Positions 26,311 through 37,434 of a stretch of 64,000 nucleotides of DNA are shown in pieces. Numbering within the stretch: the first letter of the stretch is position 1; the number at the start of each line of letters is the position of its first letter. Source of the stretch: Chitinophaga pinensis (GTDB taxonomy: Bacteria > Bacteroidota > Bacteroidia > M30B66). The stretch lies in assembly GCA_945883545.1 (NCBI GenBank), contig CAMCXT010000013.1, forward strand, positions 1-64,000. Direction: 5' to 3'. Both the position numbers and the translations under genes were made by a program. The notes beneath the pieces were generated by a model. The model ran no database searches and had not been told where the DNA came from. It saw nothing but the letters and a program-made list of their open reading frames with translations.

Positions 26311-28107
26311 ATGGACAGGAATTCAGTCATTGGTTTGCTTCTGATCGGTTTAATTATGGTCGGTTCTACTTACATTTTTAAATCGGATGAACCGGCAAAA
26401 GCGCCGAAACAGGTAAAAACAGAAAAGGTTGTTCCAGAAACTAAAAAAGCTGAACCTAATGCCAACCAACCTTCCACCGCAATTGAAACATCAAATTCGA
26501 AAATTGGTGTTTTCGTTTCTACAGAAGAAAAAGCCAACCAGACATTCACACTTGAAAATGAAGTCCTTAAGGCTACTTTCAATGCTGTAGGAGGTTCCCC
26601 TACTTCAGTAATATTAAAGAACTACACTACTTGGGATAAAAAAGAGCTAGAGTTATTTAGAAACAACATCCTAGTTTTTAATATTCCAGCCAAAGGTCTT
26701 GATATTACCAATCAAGATTTAGTTTTTGAAAAATCTACTGCATCAAACACTAACAATCTAATCCTGCAAGCTAAAGGTACAGACGGGAGTCTTATAGAAA
26801 TGAATTGGAATCTTAAGTCAAACTCATATTTGGTAGACTTACAAACCAAATTCAGTCTTCAGCCAAGTCTTCTAAATACGAATCAAAAGAACCTGCATGT
26901 TGAGTGGACTCAATCGGCACCAGGTAAAGAAAAGAACAGAAGTAATGAAAGTGATAATTCAACAGTTTATTATCAGCTTTCGGCCGAAGACGAAGTTGAC
27001 AAGTTGAATCCAATTGGCTTCGATAGCCTTGCATTTGAAGAGGGAGTTAAATGGATTGGCTTTAAGCAGCAGTTTTTCACTAGTGTTATGATCCCTAAAT
27101 CTGAAATCAAACCGGGTTCAATGATTTCAACGCGCACGCCAAACGAAAAAGAAGATTATAAAAGATTCAACGCAAATATGAATCTTGCTTTTGATCCTGG
27201 CGCTGGTCAAGCTGCTGAATTTCAATTTTATTTTGGCCCAAATCAGTTTCAAGCGCTGAAAGAAGCTGGTCATGATTTGCAAAAACAGATTCCATTGGGC
27301 TGGGGAATTTTTGGTTGGGTAAATAAATTCTTGGTTATTCCTGTATTCAATTGGCTAGATGGATATAACTTAAACTATGGAATTATTATCCTTTTACTAA
27401 CCTTAATTATTAAATCAATTCTTTTTCCTTTTCAATACAAATCATATTTGTCTCAAGCTAAAATGAGGGTTTTAAAGCCAGAAATTGATGAGCTGAATAA
27501 GAAATTTGAAAATGATGACCCAATGAAGAAACAGCAGGCGCTAATGGGGCTTTACAAAGAGGCTGGAGTAAATCCATTGGGAGGATGTCTTCCATTGTTA
27601 TTGCAACTTCCAATTTTGCTTGCGTTGTTCAATTTTTTCCCAAATGCTATTGAACTTCGTCAACAATCATTTTTATGGGCAGATGATTTATCTACTTACG
27701 ATTCAATCTTCACTTTGCCATTCAGTATTCCTGTATATGGCGATCATGTAAGTTTGTTCGCCTTGTTGATGACAATTTCAACCATCATTTATACCATGAT
27801 GAACAATCAACTTTCTGGTGCAAATGCACAGATGCCGCAGTTGAAATGGATGATGTATCTAATGCCTGTTATTTTCTTATTCGTTCTGAATAGCTATGCT
27901 TCTGGCTTGAATTATTACTATTTCCTTGCCAACGTAATTACATTCGGACAGCAGTTTGCTTTCACAAGATTTGTTGATGAGAAAAAGATACATGCTAAAA
28001 TTCAAGCCAATAAAATTAAGCCTAACGCTAAAAAACAATCATCGTTTCAGCAAAAGCTTGAAGAAATGGCTCGCAAAAGAGGCTATCAACAACCAGGTAA
28101 AAAATAG
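26311..28107 (+). CDS. yidC: Membrane protein insertase YidC
   Basis: 598 residues, the long YidC form with a periplasmic domain. It inserts and folds inner-membrane proteins, alone or with SecYEG. Residues 5-22 form the first membrane helix (VIGLLLIGLIMVGSTYIF). A hydrophilic linker and the beta-rich periplasmic domain occupy ~25-325. The conserved 60KD_IMP core (~355-560) contains YNLNYGIIILLLTLIIKSI, the amphipathic coil QAKMRVLKPEIDELNKKF, and NPLGGCLPLLLQLPILLALF. The C-terminal tail is basic, suited to ribosome contact. It has its own -7 element and ends 4 bases before the convergent antiporter stop. Confidence 0.97.
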   Translation: MDRNSVIGLLLIGLIMVGSTYIFKSDEPAKAPKQVKTEKVVPETKKAEPNANQPSTAIETSNSKIGVFVSTEEKANQTFTLENEVLKATFNAVGGSPTSVILKNYTTWDKKELELFRNNILVFNIPAKGLDITNQDLVFEKSTASNTNNLILQAKGTDGSLIEMNWNLKSNSYLVDLQTKFSLQPSLLNTNQKNLHVEWTQSAPGKEKNRSNESDNSTVYYQLSAEDEVDKLNPIGFDSLAFEEGVKWIGFKQQFFTSVMIPKSEIKPGSMISTRTPNEKEDYKRFNANMNLAFDPGAGQAAEFQFYFGPNQFQALKEAGHDLQKQIPLGWGIFGWVNKFLVIPVFNWLDGYNLNYGIIILLLTLIIKSILFPFQYKSYLSQAKMRVLKPEIDELNKKFENDDPMKKQQALMGLYKEAGVNPLGGCLPLLLQLPILLALFNFFPNAIELRQQSFLWADDLSTYDSIFTLPFSIPVYGDHVSLFALLMTISTIIYTMMNNQLSGANAQMPQLKWMMYLMPVIFLFVLNSYASGLNYYYFLANVITFGQQFAFTRFVDEKKIHAKIQANKIKPNAKKQSSFQQKLEEMARKRGYQQPGKK

Positions 28108-28111
28108 TTGT

Positions 28112-30118
28112 TTACATTCTCGACACCTTGTCGATAGATTCGTGACTGCCAAAAATAACCAAAAGATCGTTTTCAATTAACTCCAGTTCATCAGTGGGAT
28201 TTGCCATAATGTTGGCTCCTCGTTTCACCGCTAAAACTGATATATTATAAACAGATCTCATGTTCAGTTCTGATATTCTCTGATTTACAAAGGGAGAGTT
28301 AGCTCTAATTCGTACAGTTATGATTTCTGTATCTGAGATTTCTAATCGATAATCTTGGAGCCCTTGTTGTTCATAGCGAATGGTTCTTTCCATATCGTAA
28401 TTCAACTGCCTCAACCTCACAATAAAATCATCAATCTCATTTCTGGTCACTAAATATCTGCTTAAAACTCTTGTTACAACTTCAACTGAAATCTCAAATT
28501 GTTCACTTATGATTTCATTGGCTCCCGCATCAAACAATTTTACAAAATCGGCAGTTTTTCTAGATGTTGCAATCACATGGCATTTAGGTGCTAACTTTCG
28601 AATCGCCATAACAATTGCCTGAACTTCCAAAGGGTTGCTTATAGTTATAACGACCATTCTAGCCTGACCTATCCCGACATGCTTTAAAATTTGAGAATTT
28701 GTAGCATTACCATAAACTACTTGGGTTCCTCTTTTATTCTTTGAAGAAAGTACAATTTCAGGATCAGATTCTAATGCTATAAATGGAATTTTAGCCATCT
28801 TAATAACCTTACTTATATTTTTTCCAATTTCATTGTAACCTACGATTACTAAATGATCCTTAAGCTTTTGTTCATGAATATTTGGCTTAATACTTGAATG
28901 AATGAGACCCGGAAATTTTTTCCTAAGACTTTCACTCATAAACAACTTATTTAGCCAATAGGATAAACGATCTGATTTCTCGATAAAGTATGGAGTTAAA
29001 CCCATAGATAAAACCGAAATAGACAGAAACAATTGATAGTTTCGATTGCTTAGCAAATTCAACTCGATAACACTTCCAGCCAAAATGAATGAAAACTCCC
29101 CTACTTGGCAGATAAACAATCCTGATAAAAATGCAACACGGGCATTGTTCCCCGTCAGAAAGACTGCCAAACCTCCAACTAACAACTTGATACAAAGAAT
29201 CAAAATTGTTCCAAATACAATAACTACAGGGTTAGCAAAAATATAATCAAGGTCTACCAATAAGCCAATAGAAATGAAAAAGAAACTTGTAAAAACTTCC
29301 CTAAAAGGCAGGATAGTTGAAAAAGCCTCGTGGCTGTATTCTGATTCTGAAATAACCAAGCCTGCTAAAAAAGCTCCTAAGGAAAGTGACAAGCCCATTT
29401 CGGCTGTTAGCCAAGCAACAGATAAACAAACCACCAAAACAGTCATTAAAAAAAGTTCGGTTGATTTACTTTTGGCTACAGCAAAAAGCAACTTTGGCAT
29501 GATTACTCTTGCTAGATAAAGTACTATAACGACTGTTAAAAGTGCTTTTAATATTGTTAGGAAGAATTTCAGATCTATTCCACCTGAATCAGGCGCAAAA
29601 TAAGGGATAAGCAACATGACAGGAATAACTGCCATATCTTGAAAAATAAGAATGGCCATAGTAGACCTTCCTTGAGGGCTATGTACCCTGCCCATATCTT
29701 GCAACACTTTAAGTACAATGGCAGTTGAGCTAAAAGAGAACAACAGACCTAACATAATCGCTTCCATTCCTCCAATACCACTAAGCCAGGTAAGAAGCCC
29801 CGCAATCAAGGTGGTACCTAAAACTTGGATTAATCCACCAAAAAAAACCTGCCTACGGATTCTGATTAAGTCCTTCAGAGAAAATTCAATCCCAATGCTA
29901 AACAACAGAAAAATGATTCCTATTTCTGCAAACATTGAAAGATCATCCTTGCTTTGGGTGAGATGCAATGCATCAGGTCCCGCAAGCACTCCTGTGAGAA
30001 GAAAGCCAAGTACTGATGGGATTTTGAATTTGCTACAAACAAGTAAAACTATGATAGCCAATCCAAAGATTATACTTATATCATATATTACCTCTGGTAC
30101 TGCTCCTACAACTAACAT
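28112..30118 (-). CDS. KefB-type CPA2 monovalent cation:proton antiporter with RCK domains
   Basis: 668 residues. Residues ~5-390 contain about 12 membrane helices of the Na+/H+ exchanger CPA2 fold (FLLFSIGIEFSLKDL, SFSSTAIVLKVLQDM, SLGAFLAGLVISESEYSHE). Residues ~420-540 form an RCK_N (TrkA-N) Rossmann domain (HLVIVGYNEIGKNI, VVYGNATNSQILKH). Residues ~580-660 form a TrkA-C domain (SPFVNQRISELN, ELIENDLLVIFGS). Predicted inner-membrane K+ or Na+ efflux coupled to proton entry and gated by a nucleotide on the RCK domain; the ion is not decided by sequence. It starts 4 bases after a near-consensus TAATATTG, a geometry like that of purK. Confidence 0.92.
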   Translation of the reverse strand: MLVVGAVPEVIYDISIIFGLAIIVLLVCSKFKIPSVLGFLLTGVLAGPDALHLTQSKDDLSMFAEIGIIFLLFSIGIEFSLKDLIRIRRQVFFGGLIQVLGTTLIAGLLTWLSGIGGMEAIMLGLLFSFSSTAIVLKVLQDMGRVHSPQGRSTMAILIFQDMAVIPVMLLIPYFAPDSGGIDLKFFLTILKALLTVVIVLYLARVIMPKLLFAVAKSKSTELFLMTVLVVCLSVAWLTAEMGLSLSLGAFLAGLVISESEYSHEAFSTILPFREVFTSFFFISIGLLVDLDYIFANPVVIVFGTILILCIKLLVGGLAVFLTGNNARVAFLSGLFICQVGEFSFILAGSVIELNLLSNRNYQLFLSISVLSMGLTPYFIEKSDRLSYWLNKLFMSESLRKKFPGLIHSSIKPNIHEQKLKDHLVIVGYNEIGKNISKVIKMAKIPFIALESDPEIVLSSKNKRGTQVVYGNATNSQILKHVGIGQARMVVITISNPLEVQAIVMAIRKLAPKCHVIATSRKTADFVKLFDAGANEIISEQFEISVEVVTRVLSRYLVTRNEIDDFIVRLRQLNYDMERTIRYEQQGLQDYRLEISDTEIITVRIRANSPFVNQRISELNMRSVYNISVLAVKRGANIMANPTDELELIENDLLVIFGSHESIDKVSRM

Positions 30119-30188
30119 TCGGCAATATTAATGAAACCGCTGATTCAAGGAAAACTTAAACCAATGTATAATTATTCAAGGATGCGTG

Positions 30189-30196
30189 TATTTTTG
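30189..30196 (+). promoter_or_regulatory. -7 element of the ridA operon
   Basis: TATTTTTG matches TAnnTTTG, 17 bases before the ridA ATG. No -33 TTTG at the expected distance. Confidence 0.55.
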
Positions 30197-30213
30197 CTCA
30201 ATCAATAATTGAA

Positions 30214-30594
30214 ATGAAAAAAATCATTCTTACCGACCAAGCTCCTGCGCCAATTGGCCCATATAGCCAAGCCATTCTCTTTGGGAACACACTTTATGTG
30301 AGCGGTCAAATTGCAATAGACCCGCAATCCGGCTCGTTGAATATGGCAACACTTGACCAAGAAACAGAACAAGTTATGCAGAACCTAAAAGCAATATTAA
30401 ACGCTGCTGGAACAGACTTTTCAGGTGTATTGAAGTCAACAATTTTCTTGTCGGATATGAAATTTTTTAAAGATGTAAATGCGATCTATGGTCGTTACTT
30501 TTCAGAAAATCCTCCTGCACGCGAAACCGTTCAAGTTGCAGGCTTGCCGCTTGGAGTAAATGTCGAAATATCTGTTATTGCGGTTATAGTTTAA
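30214..30594 (+). CDS. ridA: RidA family enamine/imine deaminase
   Basis: 126 residues, full length. RidA hydrolyses reactive 2-aminoacrylate and related enamines released by PLP enzymes. Conserved segments: APAPIGPYSQAI at the N-terminus, YVSGQIAIDPQSG, and the C-terminal PPARETVQVAGLPLGVNVEI, with the arginine that binds the substrate carboxylate and the glutamate near the end. Cytoplasmic trimer in the family. First gene of a run ridA-DUF423-M32-lipoprotein; the next ATG comes 1 base after its stop. Confidence 0.95.
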   Translation: MKKIILTDQAPAPIGPYSQAILFGNTLYVSGQIAIDPQSGSLNMATLDQETEQVMQNLKAILNAAGTDFSGVLKSTIFLSDMKFFKDVNAIYGRYFSENPPARETVQVAGLPLGVNVEISVIAVIV

Positions 30595-30595
30595 A

Positions 30596-30994
30596 ATGGA
30601 TGCGAAAAAGGCATTAAGCTGGGCTGGAATTTTAGGAGCTATATCGGTTATAGTTCTTGCTTTAGCGGCTCATGCGCTTGAAAAAAAATTGGATGCCGCA
30701 CAGTTAAACGCTATAAAAACAGCTGGAAACATTCAGTTAATCCATGCAGTGGCGCTGCTTGCAATTGGCGGATCATCTGAAAAACTATTGGGTCAATTGA
30801 AAAATGCAATCCGATGTATGTTGATTGGAACATGCCTCTTCTCTTTTTCAATTTACATAATCATGTTTAAGAACATTGCAGGCTTAGAATTTCTTAGATT
30901 TATTTGGCCAATAACTCCAATTGGAGGTGTTGTAATAATTTCATCATGGTTAATGATTTTCGTTCAAAGCAGAAACCTTGGGAAATCAAATTAA
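30596..30994 (+). CDS. DUF423 family inner-membrane protein
   Basis: 132 residues, four predicted membrane helices. The N-terminal helix and LAAHALEKKLDAAQLNAIKTA followed by QLIHAVALLAIG match the DUF423 (YgdD) family. PITPIGGVVIISSWLMIF is the last helix. The function is not established. It begins 1 base after ridA and its end overlaps the proposed carboxypeptidase start by 17 bases, so expression is probably coupled to both. Confidence 0.88.
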   Translation: MDAKKALSWAGILGAISVIVLALAAHALEKKLDAAQLNAIKTAGNIQLIHAVALLAIGGSSEKLLGQLKNAIRCMLIGTCLFSFSIYIIMFKNIAGLEFLRFIWPITPIGGVVIISSWLMIFVQSRNLGKSN

Positions 30995-32483
30995 GGCTGC
31001 CAATCGTCTTGAATTCCTGATGAAGGAAATTGCTGACATACAATCAGCATCATCCTTGTTGCAATGGGATCAGGAAACATATATGCCAAATGGTTCGGCG
31101 AATTTCAGATCACGACAAATCGCAACGCTATCTGGAATAGCACATGAGAAATTTGTTTCCGGCGAAATCTCTGATCTTGTAAATGGTTTACTGGAATTCA
31201 ACACTATCGATCCATTGTATCAAAGATCCTTGTTGAGAATTAGAAAAGACTTAGATCGAAAAGAGAAATTGAACCGCAACTTCGTTGAAAAACTTTCTCA
31301 ATCAATTTCAACTGCTTATCAATTTTGGGAAAAGGCAAGACAATCGAACGACTTCAATTTGTTTTCTTCTCATTTGAATACCATTGTTAAACTTAAGAAG
31401 GAAGAGTGTGAATTCATAGGATATGAAGCCAACCCTTACGATGTTTTGTTGGATGAGTATGAACCAGGAATGAAGAAAATTAGATTAGACGAAATTTTCT
31501 CTACTCTATTGCCACAACTACGTGAATTGCTCGATCGAATTAAAAACGCACCACATCAGCCTAATGATGAGTTCTTACGCGGGCAATTTGATTCAAAAGC
31601 CCAATGGGAAATGGGTATAGAGATACTCAGTGGAATTGGTTATGACTTCAACCGTGGTAGGCAAGACATTTCAACACATCCATTTACAATAACAACAAGC
31701 CCTGATGATGTGCGCATTACTACAAGAATTTCTGAAAACAATATTCAGGAAATGCTCTGGTCTTGCTTACACGAAGCTGGCCATGCGATGTATGAACAGG
31801 GTTTATCGGCAAACAGTTACGGGTTACCTGGATCCGAGGCTGCTTCATTGGGGATCCATGAATCGCAATCAAGGCTTTGGGAGAATCAGATTGGTCGAGA
31901 GTTCCCCTTTTGGAAGGCCCATTATTCAACTATTCAGCAAACCTTTTCAAAAGCTTTTGGTTCGGTAGAGTTAAGCGACTTTTACCGTGCAATCAATCTC
32001 GTTGAACCCGGGTTTATTCGAACCAATGCAGATGAATTGACCTACCATTTCCATGTGTACATTCGGTTTAAGATTGAATGCTTATTGATAGAAGATAAGC
32101 TTCAAGTTTCAGACCTGGAAGACGCCTGGAACACAATGTATCAAGAATTTTTAGGTTTAACACCAAAGAATTGTTTAGATGGGATTCTGCAAGATGTTCA
32201 TTGGGCGCATGGAAGTTTTGGCTATTTCCCAACATATAGTTTAGGGAGTTTGTACGCAGCTCAATTTTATAATTCAGCAGTAGAACAAATACCAAATCTA
32301 GAGAACCAATTGGAGGAAGGCAATACGGCACAATTGCTGCAATGGCTAAAAAAGAACATCTATGAAAAAGGGCGGCTTTATAATTCTGAAGAAATCTGTA
32401 CAATGGCAACAGGATCAGGATTAAATCCAAACATCTTCATGAGTTACCTCAACAAGAAATACCAATCAGTTTACCAATTTTAA
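30978..32483 (+). CDS. M32 family (Taq-type) metallocarboxypeptidase
   Basis: 501 residues. M32 enzymes are cytoplasmic metal carboxypeptidases that trim C-terminal residues. The zinc motif is LHEAGHAMYEQG (His265, Glu266, His269). The family signatures SSLLQWDQETYMP near the N-terminus, GIHESQSRLWENQIGR and VEPGFIRTNADELTYHFHV are all present. The start is uncertain: TTG 30978 overlaps the DUF423 gene by 17 bases but keeps the RLEFLMKEI helix seen in relatives, whereas ATG 31020 would remove 14 residues including part of it. I favour the TTG. The lipoprotein gene follows 6 bases after the stop. Confidence 0.93.
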   Translation: MGNQIKAANRLEFLMKEIADIQSASSLLQWDQETYMPNGSANFRSRQIATLSGIAHEKFVSGEISDLVNGLLEFNTIDPLYQRSLLRIRKDLDRKEKLNRNFVEKLSQSISTAYQFWEKARQSNDFNLFSSHLNTIVKLKKEECEFIGYEANPYDVLLDEYEPGMKKIRLDEIFSTLLPQLRELLDRIKNAPHQPNDEFLRGQFDSKAQWEMGIEILSGIGYDFNRGRQDISTHPFTITTSPDDVRITTRISENNIQEMLWSCLHEAGHAMYEQGLSANSYGLPGSEAASLGIHESQSRLWENQIGREFPFWKAHYSTIQQTFSKAFGSVELSDFYRAINLVEPGFIRTNADELTYHFHVYIRFKIECLLIEDKLQVSDLEDAWNTMYQEFLGLTPKNCLDGILQDVHWAHGSFGYFPTYSLGSLYAAQFYNSAVEQIPNLENQLEEGNTAQLLQWLKKNIYEKGRLYNSEEICTMATGSGLNPNIFMSYLNKKYQSVYQF

Positions 32484-32489
32484 CCAATT

Positions 32490-33026
32490 ATGAAACTTCG
32501 GATCAAATTCTCTGCAATTGCCGTGTTAAGTGTATTCCTTTTAATTACACTTTTCTTCGCTTGCAAAAAGCAACCAGCCAAATCTGTATCCAATGCGCCT
32601 CAAGAAAAAGTAGATTTAAAGCCTACCGAAGTAGTTGAAAAAAAATCCGATGTTGAGGAAACAAAAATCCCATCTAATGAAAATAAGATAAAAGAAGAAA
32701 GTAAAAAGGTAAATGATGATGATAAAGCTATCGAAGATCTCCCAAAGCGGTTGCTTGTATCGTTCTATAGTATTGGTGGTGGGATTGATTTGAAAAATGC
32801 ACAATTATTTGATAATTTCATGGTAGCATATAAGTCAAGCAATGGGAAATCAATTACTTATGAACGGGTACCTTGGGGTCGTGAAGGAGAATTAGATTAC
32901 TGTATAGTGTTTGATGGTATGAGCACATCTGATATAAATGAATTCATAGTATCGGCAAAGGCGAAGATCTCAGATTGTAAAATGGTTCATTTCAAACTTG
33001 ATGCAGAGTGCAAACGAAAGAGATAA
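32490..33026 (+). CDS. Lipoprotein of unknown function with charged linker
   Basis: 178 residues. A lipoprotein signal (IKFSAIAVLSVFLLITLFFAC, lipobox Cys25) is followed by a ~65-residue Lys/Glu-rich, probably disordered linker and a small C-terminal domain (~85-178) with predicted strand-helix pattern (KRLLVSFYSIGGGIDL, ELDYCIVFDGMSTSDINEFI). Cysteines late in the domain (DYC, DCK, EC) could pair. I recognise no named family. It lies 6 bases behind the M32 gene, so it is probably the last gene of the ridA operon. The role is unknown. Confidence 0.75.
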   Translation: MKLRIKFSAIAVLSVFLLITLFFACKKQPAKSVSNAPQEKVDLKPTEVVEKKSDVEETKIPSNENKIKEESKKVNDDDKAIEDLPKRLLVSFYSIGGGIDLKNAQLFDNFMVAYKSSNGKSITYERVPWGREGELDYCIVFDGMSTSDINEFIVSAKAKISDCKMVHFKLDAECKRKR

Positions 33027-33113
33027 AAACTGGATTTCTTACAGTTGATAAAATTTAGTTACATTCTTAGTAATATTCTGTTCAGAAATGACCGTCAGTT
33101 TGATGGGTTATGT

Positions 33114-33121
33114 TAATTTTG
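33114..33121 (+). promoter_or_regulatory. -7 element of pckA
   Basis: TAATTTTG matches TAnnTTTG, 38 bases before the pckA ATG. A TTTG lies 11 bases upstream, too close for a -33 element. Confidence 0.5.
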
Positions 33122-33159
33122 TAGCTCCAAAAATCAACATTCCCTAATCAATCTTCTCT

Positions 33160-34776
33160 ATGCAATTTACAGGCATAAAAGGCAATCATGATACGTTAGC
33201 TGCTATCGGACTTGCCGAAATCGGCGTTGCTCACTGGAATTTAAGCCCAGCTGAGTTGGTCGAAGAAACTCTCCTTGACGGAGAAGGAACTCTTACTGAC
33301 ACGGGGGCTTTAGCAATCGACACAGGTGAGTTTACTGGTCGTTCACCCAAAGATAAATTCGTGGTTTACGATGAAACTACTAAGGATTCTGTTTGGTGGG
33401 GTGATGTGAATAATCGGTTTGAATCGGAAGCATTCGACAAACTTTACAACAGAGTTTGTGCTTATCTAAATGGCAGCGAGGTATACGTTAGAGACAGTTT
33501 TGCCTGCGCTGATCCAGAATACAGACTTAATATTCGTGTAATAACTGAATATTCTTGGTCAAATCTTTTTGCACACAATTTATTTCTCCGCCCAACTGCG
33601 GAAGAAATAACAGATTTCAGACCAGAATGGCATATTGTTAATGCTCCAGGATTTAAAGCAGATCCAGCAATTGATGGAACTCGTCAGCATAATTTTTCCA
33701 TCATCAATTTCACCAAGAAAATCATATTAATTGGTGGAAGTGGTTACACAGGAGAGATTAAAAAAGGTATCTTCTCTGTATTGAATTATGTACTTCCTCA
33801 TGAGAAGGGCGTTTTATCAATGCATTGCTCTGCCAATGTTGGAAAAAACAATGATACTGCAGTGTTTTTTGGATTAAGTGGGACTGGAAAAACAACCCTT
33901 TCTGCAGATCCTGATCGCCGATTAATTGGTGACGATGAGCACGGTTGGTCGGCCAATTCAGTATTTAACTTTGAGGGTGGTTGCTATGCAAAGTGCATTG
34001 ATCTTTCTCAAGAAAAGGAACCACAAATTTTCAATGCAATTCGTTTTGGTGCTTTGCTAGAGAACACCAATTATTTCGAGGGTACAAGAAATGTTGATTA
34101 TACAAATATTTCAAAAACAGAGAATACCCGTGTTGCCTATCCGATTTATCTGATCGACAATATTATGGAGCCATCTGTTGGTGATGTTCCTAAGAATATT
34201 TTCTTTTTAACTGCTGATGCGTTTGGCGTTTTACCTCCGATTTCGCGTTTAACACCAGAACAAGCAATGTATCATTTCATTTCAGGGTATACTGCTAAAG
34301 TTGCTGGAACTGAAGTTGGTATTACCGAGCCTCAGGTTACTTTTTCTGCATGTTTTGGGAAGGCATTTCTTCCACTCCACCCAACACGTTATGCAGAGTT
34401 GTTGGGTAAAAAGCTCAAAGAAAACAATGTAAATGTTTGGTTGGTAAACACAGGATGGTGCGGTGGACCATACGGAATTGGTAGCCGTATCAAATTGAAA
34501 TACACAAGATCTTTGATTACTGCAGCTTTAACGGGAGAACTTGATCATGTGGATTACATTCAAACACCATTCTTTGGATTGAATACTCCAGTGAGTTGTC
34601 CGGATGTACCGTCTGAACTGTTATACCCTAGAAATGCTTGGCCGAATAAGGATATGTTTGATCAAAAAGCCTCAGAGTTGGCAGAGAAATTCGTGAAGAA
34701 TTTTGAACAATACGCTGATTTTGCTAGTGATGAAATCAAAGCCGCTTCTCCAAAAGTTGTTGCTGCTCAGGTTTAA
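33160..34776 (+). CDS. pckA: Phosphoenolpyruvate carboxykinase (ATP)
   Basis: 538 residues, usual length. It converts oxaloacetate and ATP to PEP, CO2 and ADP, the entry step of gluconeogenesis. Visible motifs: FTGRSPKDKFVV (substrate loop), the PEPCK-specific HCSANVGKNNDTAVFFGLSG region with the P-loop GLSGTGKTT (residues 238-246), and the metal/ATP-binding LIGDDEHGW. GGPYGIGSRIKLKYTR lies near the C-terminus. Transcribed alone, ending in a strong terminator shared with pyrG. Confidence 0.97.
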   Translation: MQFTGIKGNHDTLAAIGLAEIGVAHWNLSPAELVEETLLDGEGTLTDTGALAIDTGEFTGRSPKDKFVVYDETTKDSVWWGDVNNRFESEAFDKLYNRVCAYLNGSEVYVRDSFACADPEYRLNIRVITEYSWSNLFAHNLFLRPTAEEITDFRPEWHIVNAPGFKADPAIDGTRQHNFSIINFTKKIILIGGSGYTGEIKKGIFSVLNYVLPHEKGVLSMHCSANVGKNNDTAVFFGLSGTGKTTLSADPDRRLIGDDEHGWSANSVFNFEGGCYAKCIDLSQEKEPQIFNAIRFGALLENTNYFEGTRNVDYTNISKTENTRVAYPIYLIDNIMEPSVGDVPKNIFFLTADAFGVLPPISRLTPEQAMYHFISGYTAKVAGTEVGITEPQVTFSACFGKAFLPLHPTRYAELLGKKLKENNVNVWLVNTGWCGGPYGIGSRIKLKYTRSLITAALTGELDHVDYIQTPFFGLNTPVSCPDVPSELLYPRNAWPNKDMFDQKASELAEKFVKNFEQYADFASDEIKAASPKVVAAQV

Positions 34777-34793
34777 TCAATCGACATAAAAAA

Positions 34794-34838
34794 ATAAAGC
34801 CCCGGTGAAATTAATATTCACCGGGGCTTTATTTTTTG
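34794..34838. terminator. Bidirectional terminator, pckA/pyrG
   Basis: A perfect 16-bp stem (34794-34809 with 34817-34832, GC core GCCCCGGTG) has a 7-base loop. It is flanked by an A run on the left and a T run on the right, so it serves both converging genes. Confidence 0.95.
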
Positions 34839-34852
34839 GTCTATTGGCCTCT

Positions 34853-36550
<1,698 letters not shown>

Positions 36551-36615
36551 TCAATTTCTTTAAACAGGAATAATTTTAATTTTTAGTTAATCTTGGAATG
36601 TTGAGAAGTTCGTAA

Positions 36616-37389
36616 TCAGGCTGCACGCTTGTCTTTAACCTGTGGATACTTTCTAAACCAACTCTTGATTTTCATCTCAATAACACCAATAACGGCTTCT
36701 CTAAATATCTTTCCGGACATCTTAGAATGTCCATCTGTACGATCGTAGAAAATTATTGGAACTTCTACGATTTTATAACCGCATTTCCACGCTGTGAACT
36801 TCATTTCAATCTGAAATGCATAGCCCATGAACTTTATTTTGTCTAGCTCAATGGTTTCAAGCACGTTTCGGCGGTAACATTTAAACCCTGCGGTGGTATC
36901 ACGAATGCTCATACCAGTAATTTTCCTCACATAAGCAGATGCATAATAAGACATCAACACGCGCTTCATTGGCCAGTTTACCACATTCACTCCGGTTATG
37001 TATCTGGAACCTATTGCTACATCTGCTCCATCGCTTTTGCATGCATTGTAAAGCCTTTCCAGATCATCGGGATTGTGTGAAAAGTCGCAATCCATTTCAA
37101 AAATGAATTCATAATCGCGCTGCAACGCCCACTTAAAACCATGGATGTAAGCTGTTCCCAACCCTAGTTTACCCTTTCTCTCCTCCATGTGCAGCTTACC
37201 TGAATATTCTGGCATCAGCGATTTCACAATAGCAGCGGTGCCATCAGGAGAGCCATCATCAATGATTAAAACATGAAAGAGTTTAGACAAAGAAAACACC
37301 TTGCGGATCATCTTTTCGATGTTCTCCTTTTCGTTGTAAGTAGGAATTATAACTAAACTGTCGGACAAATCTGTAGCTTTTGGGATCAC
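36616..37389 (-). CDS. Polyprenyl-phosphate mannose synthase-like glycosyltransferase (GT2)
   Basis: 257 residues, cytosolic face, with no C-terminal membrane domain. It resembles dolichol-phosphate mannosyltransferase DPM1: LVIIPTYNEKENI, LIIDDGSPDGTA, MDCDFSHNP (the DxD-type metal site), RYITGVNVVNW, and the acceptor-side DTTAGFKCYRR and YAFQIEM. It probably moves a sugar from GDP-mannose or a similar donor to undecaprenyl phosphate for later transfer outside the membrane; donor and acceptor are inferred. The start is a GTG at 37389; no ATG fits before the first conserved strand. It lies 45 bases behind hemE and is the last gene of the run. Confidence 0.88.
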   Translation of the reverse strand: MIPKATDLSDSLVIIPTYNEKENIEKMIRKVFSLSKLFHVLIIDDGSPDGTAAIVKSLMPEYSGKLHMEERKGKLGLGTAYIHGFKWALQRDYEFIFEMDCDFSHNPDDLERLYNACKSDGADVAIGSRYITGVNVVNWPMKRVLMSYYASAYVRKITGMSIRDTTAGFKCYRRNVLETIELDKIKFMGYAFQIEMKFTAWKCGYKIVEVPIIFYDRTDGHSKMSGKIFREAVIGVIEMKIKSWFRKYPQVKDKRAA

Positions 37390-37434
37390 AAAAATAATTG
37401 AAATATCAATGAATCAATCAACGATATTGACGCC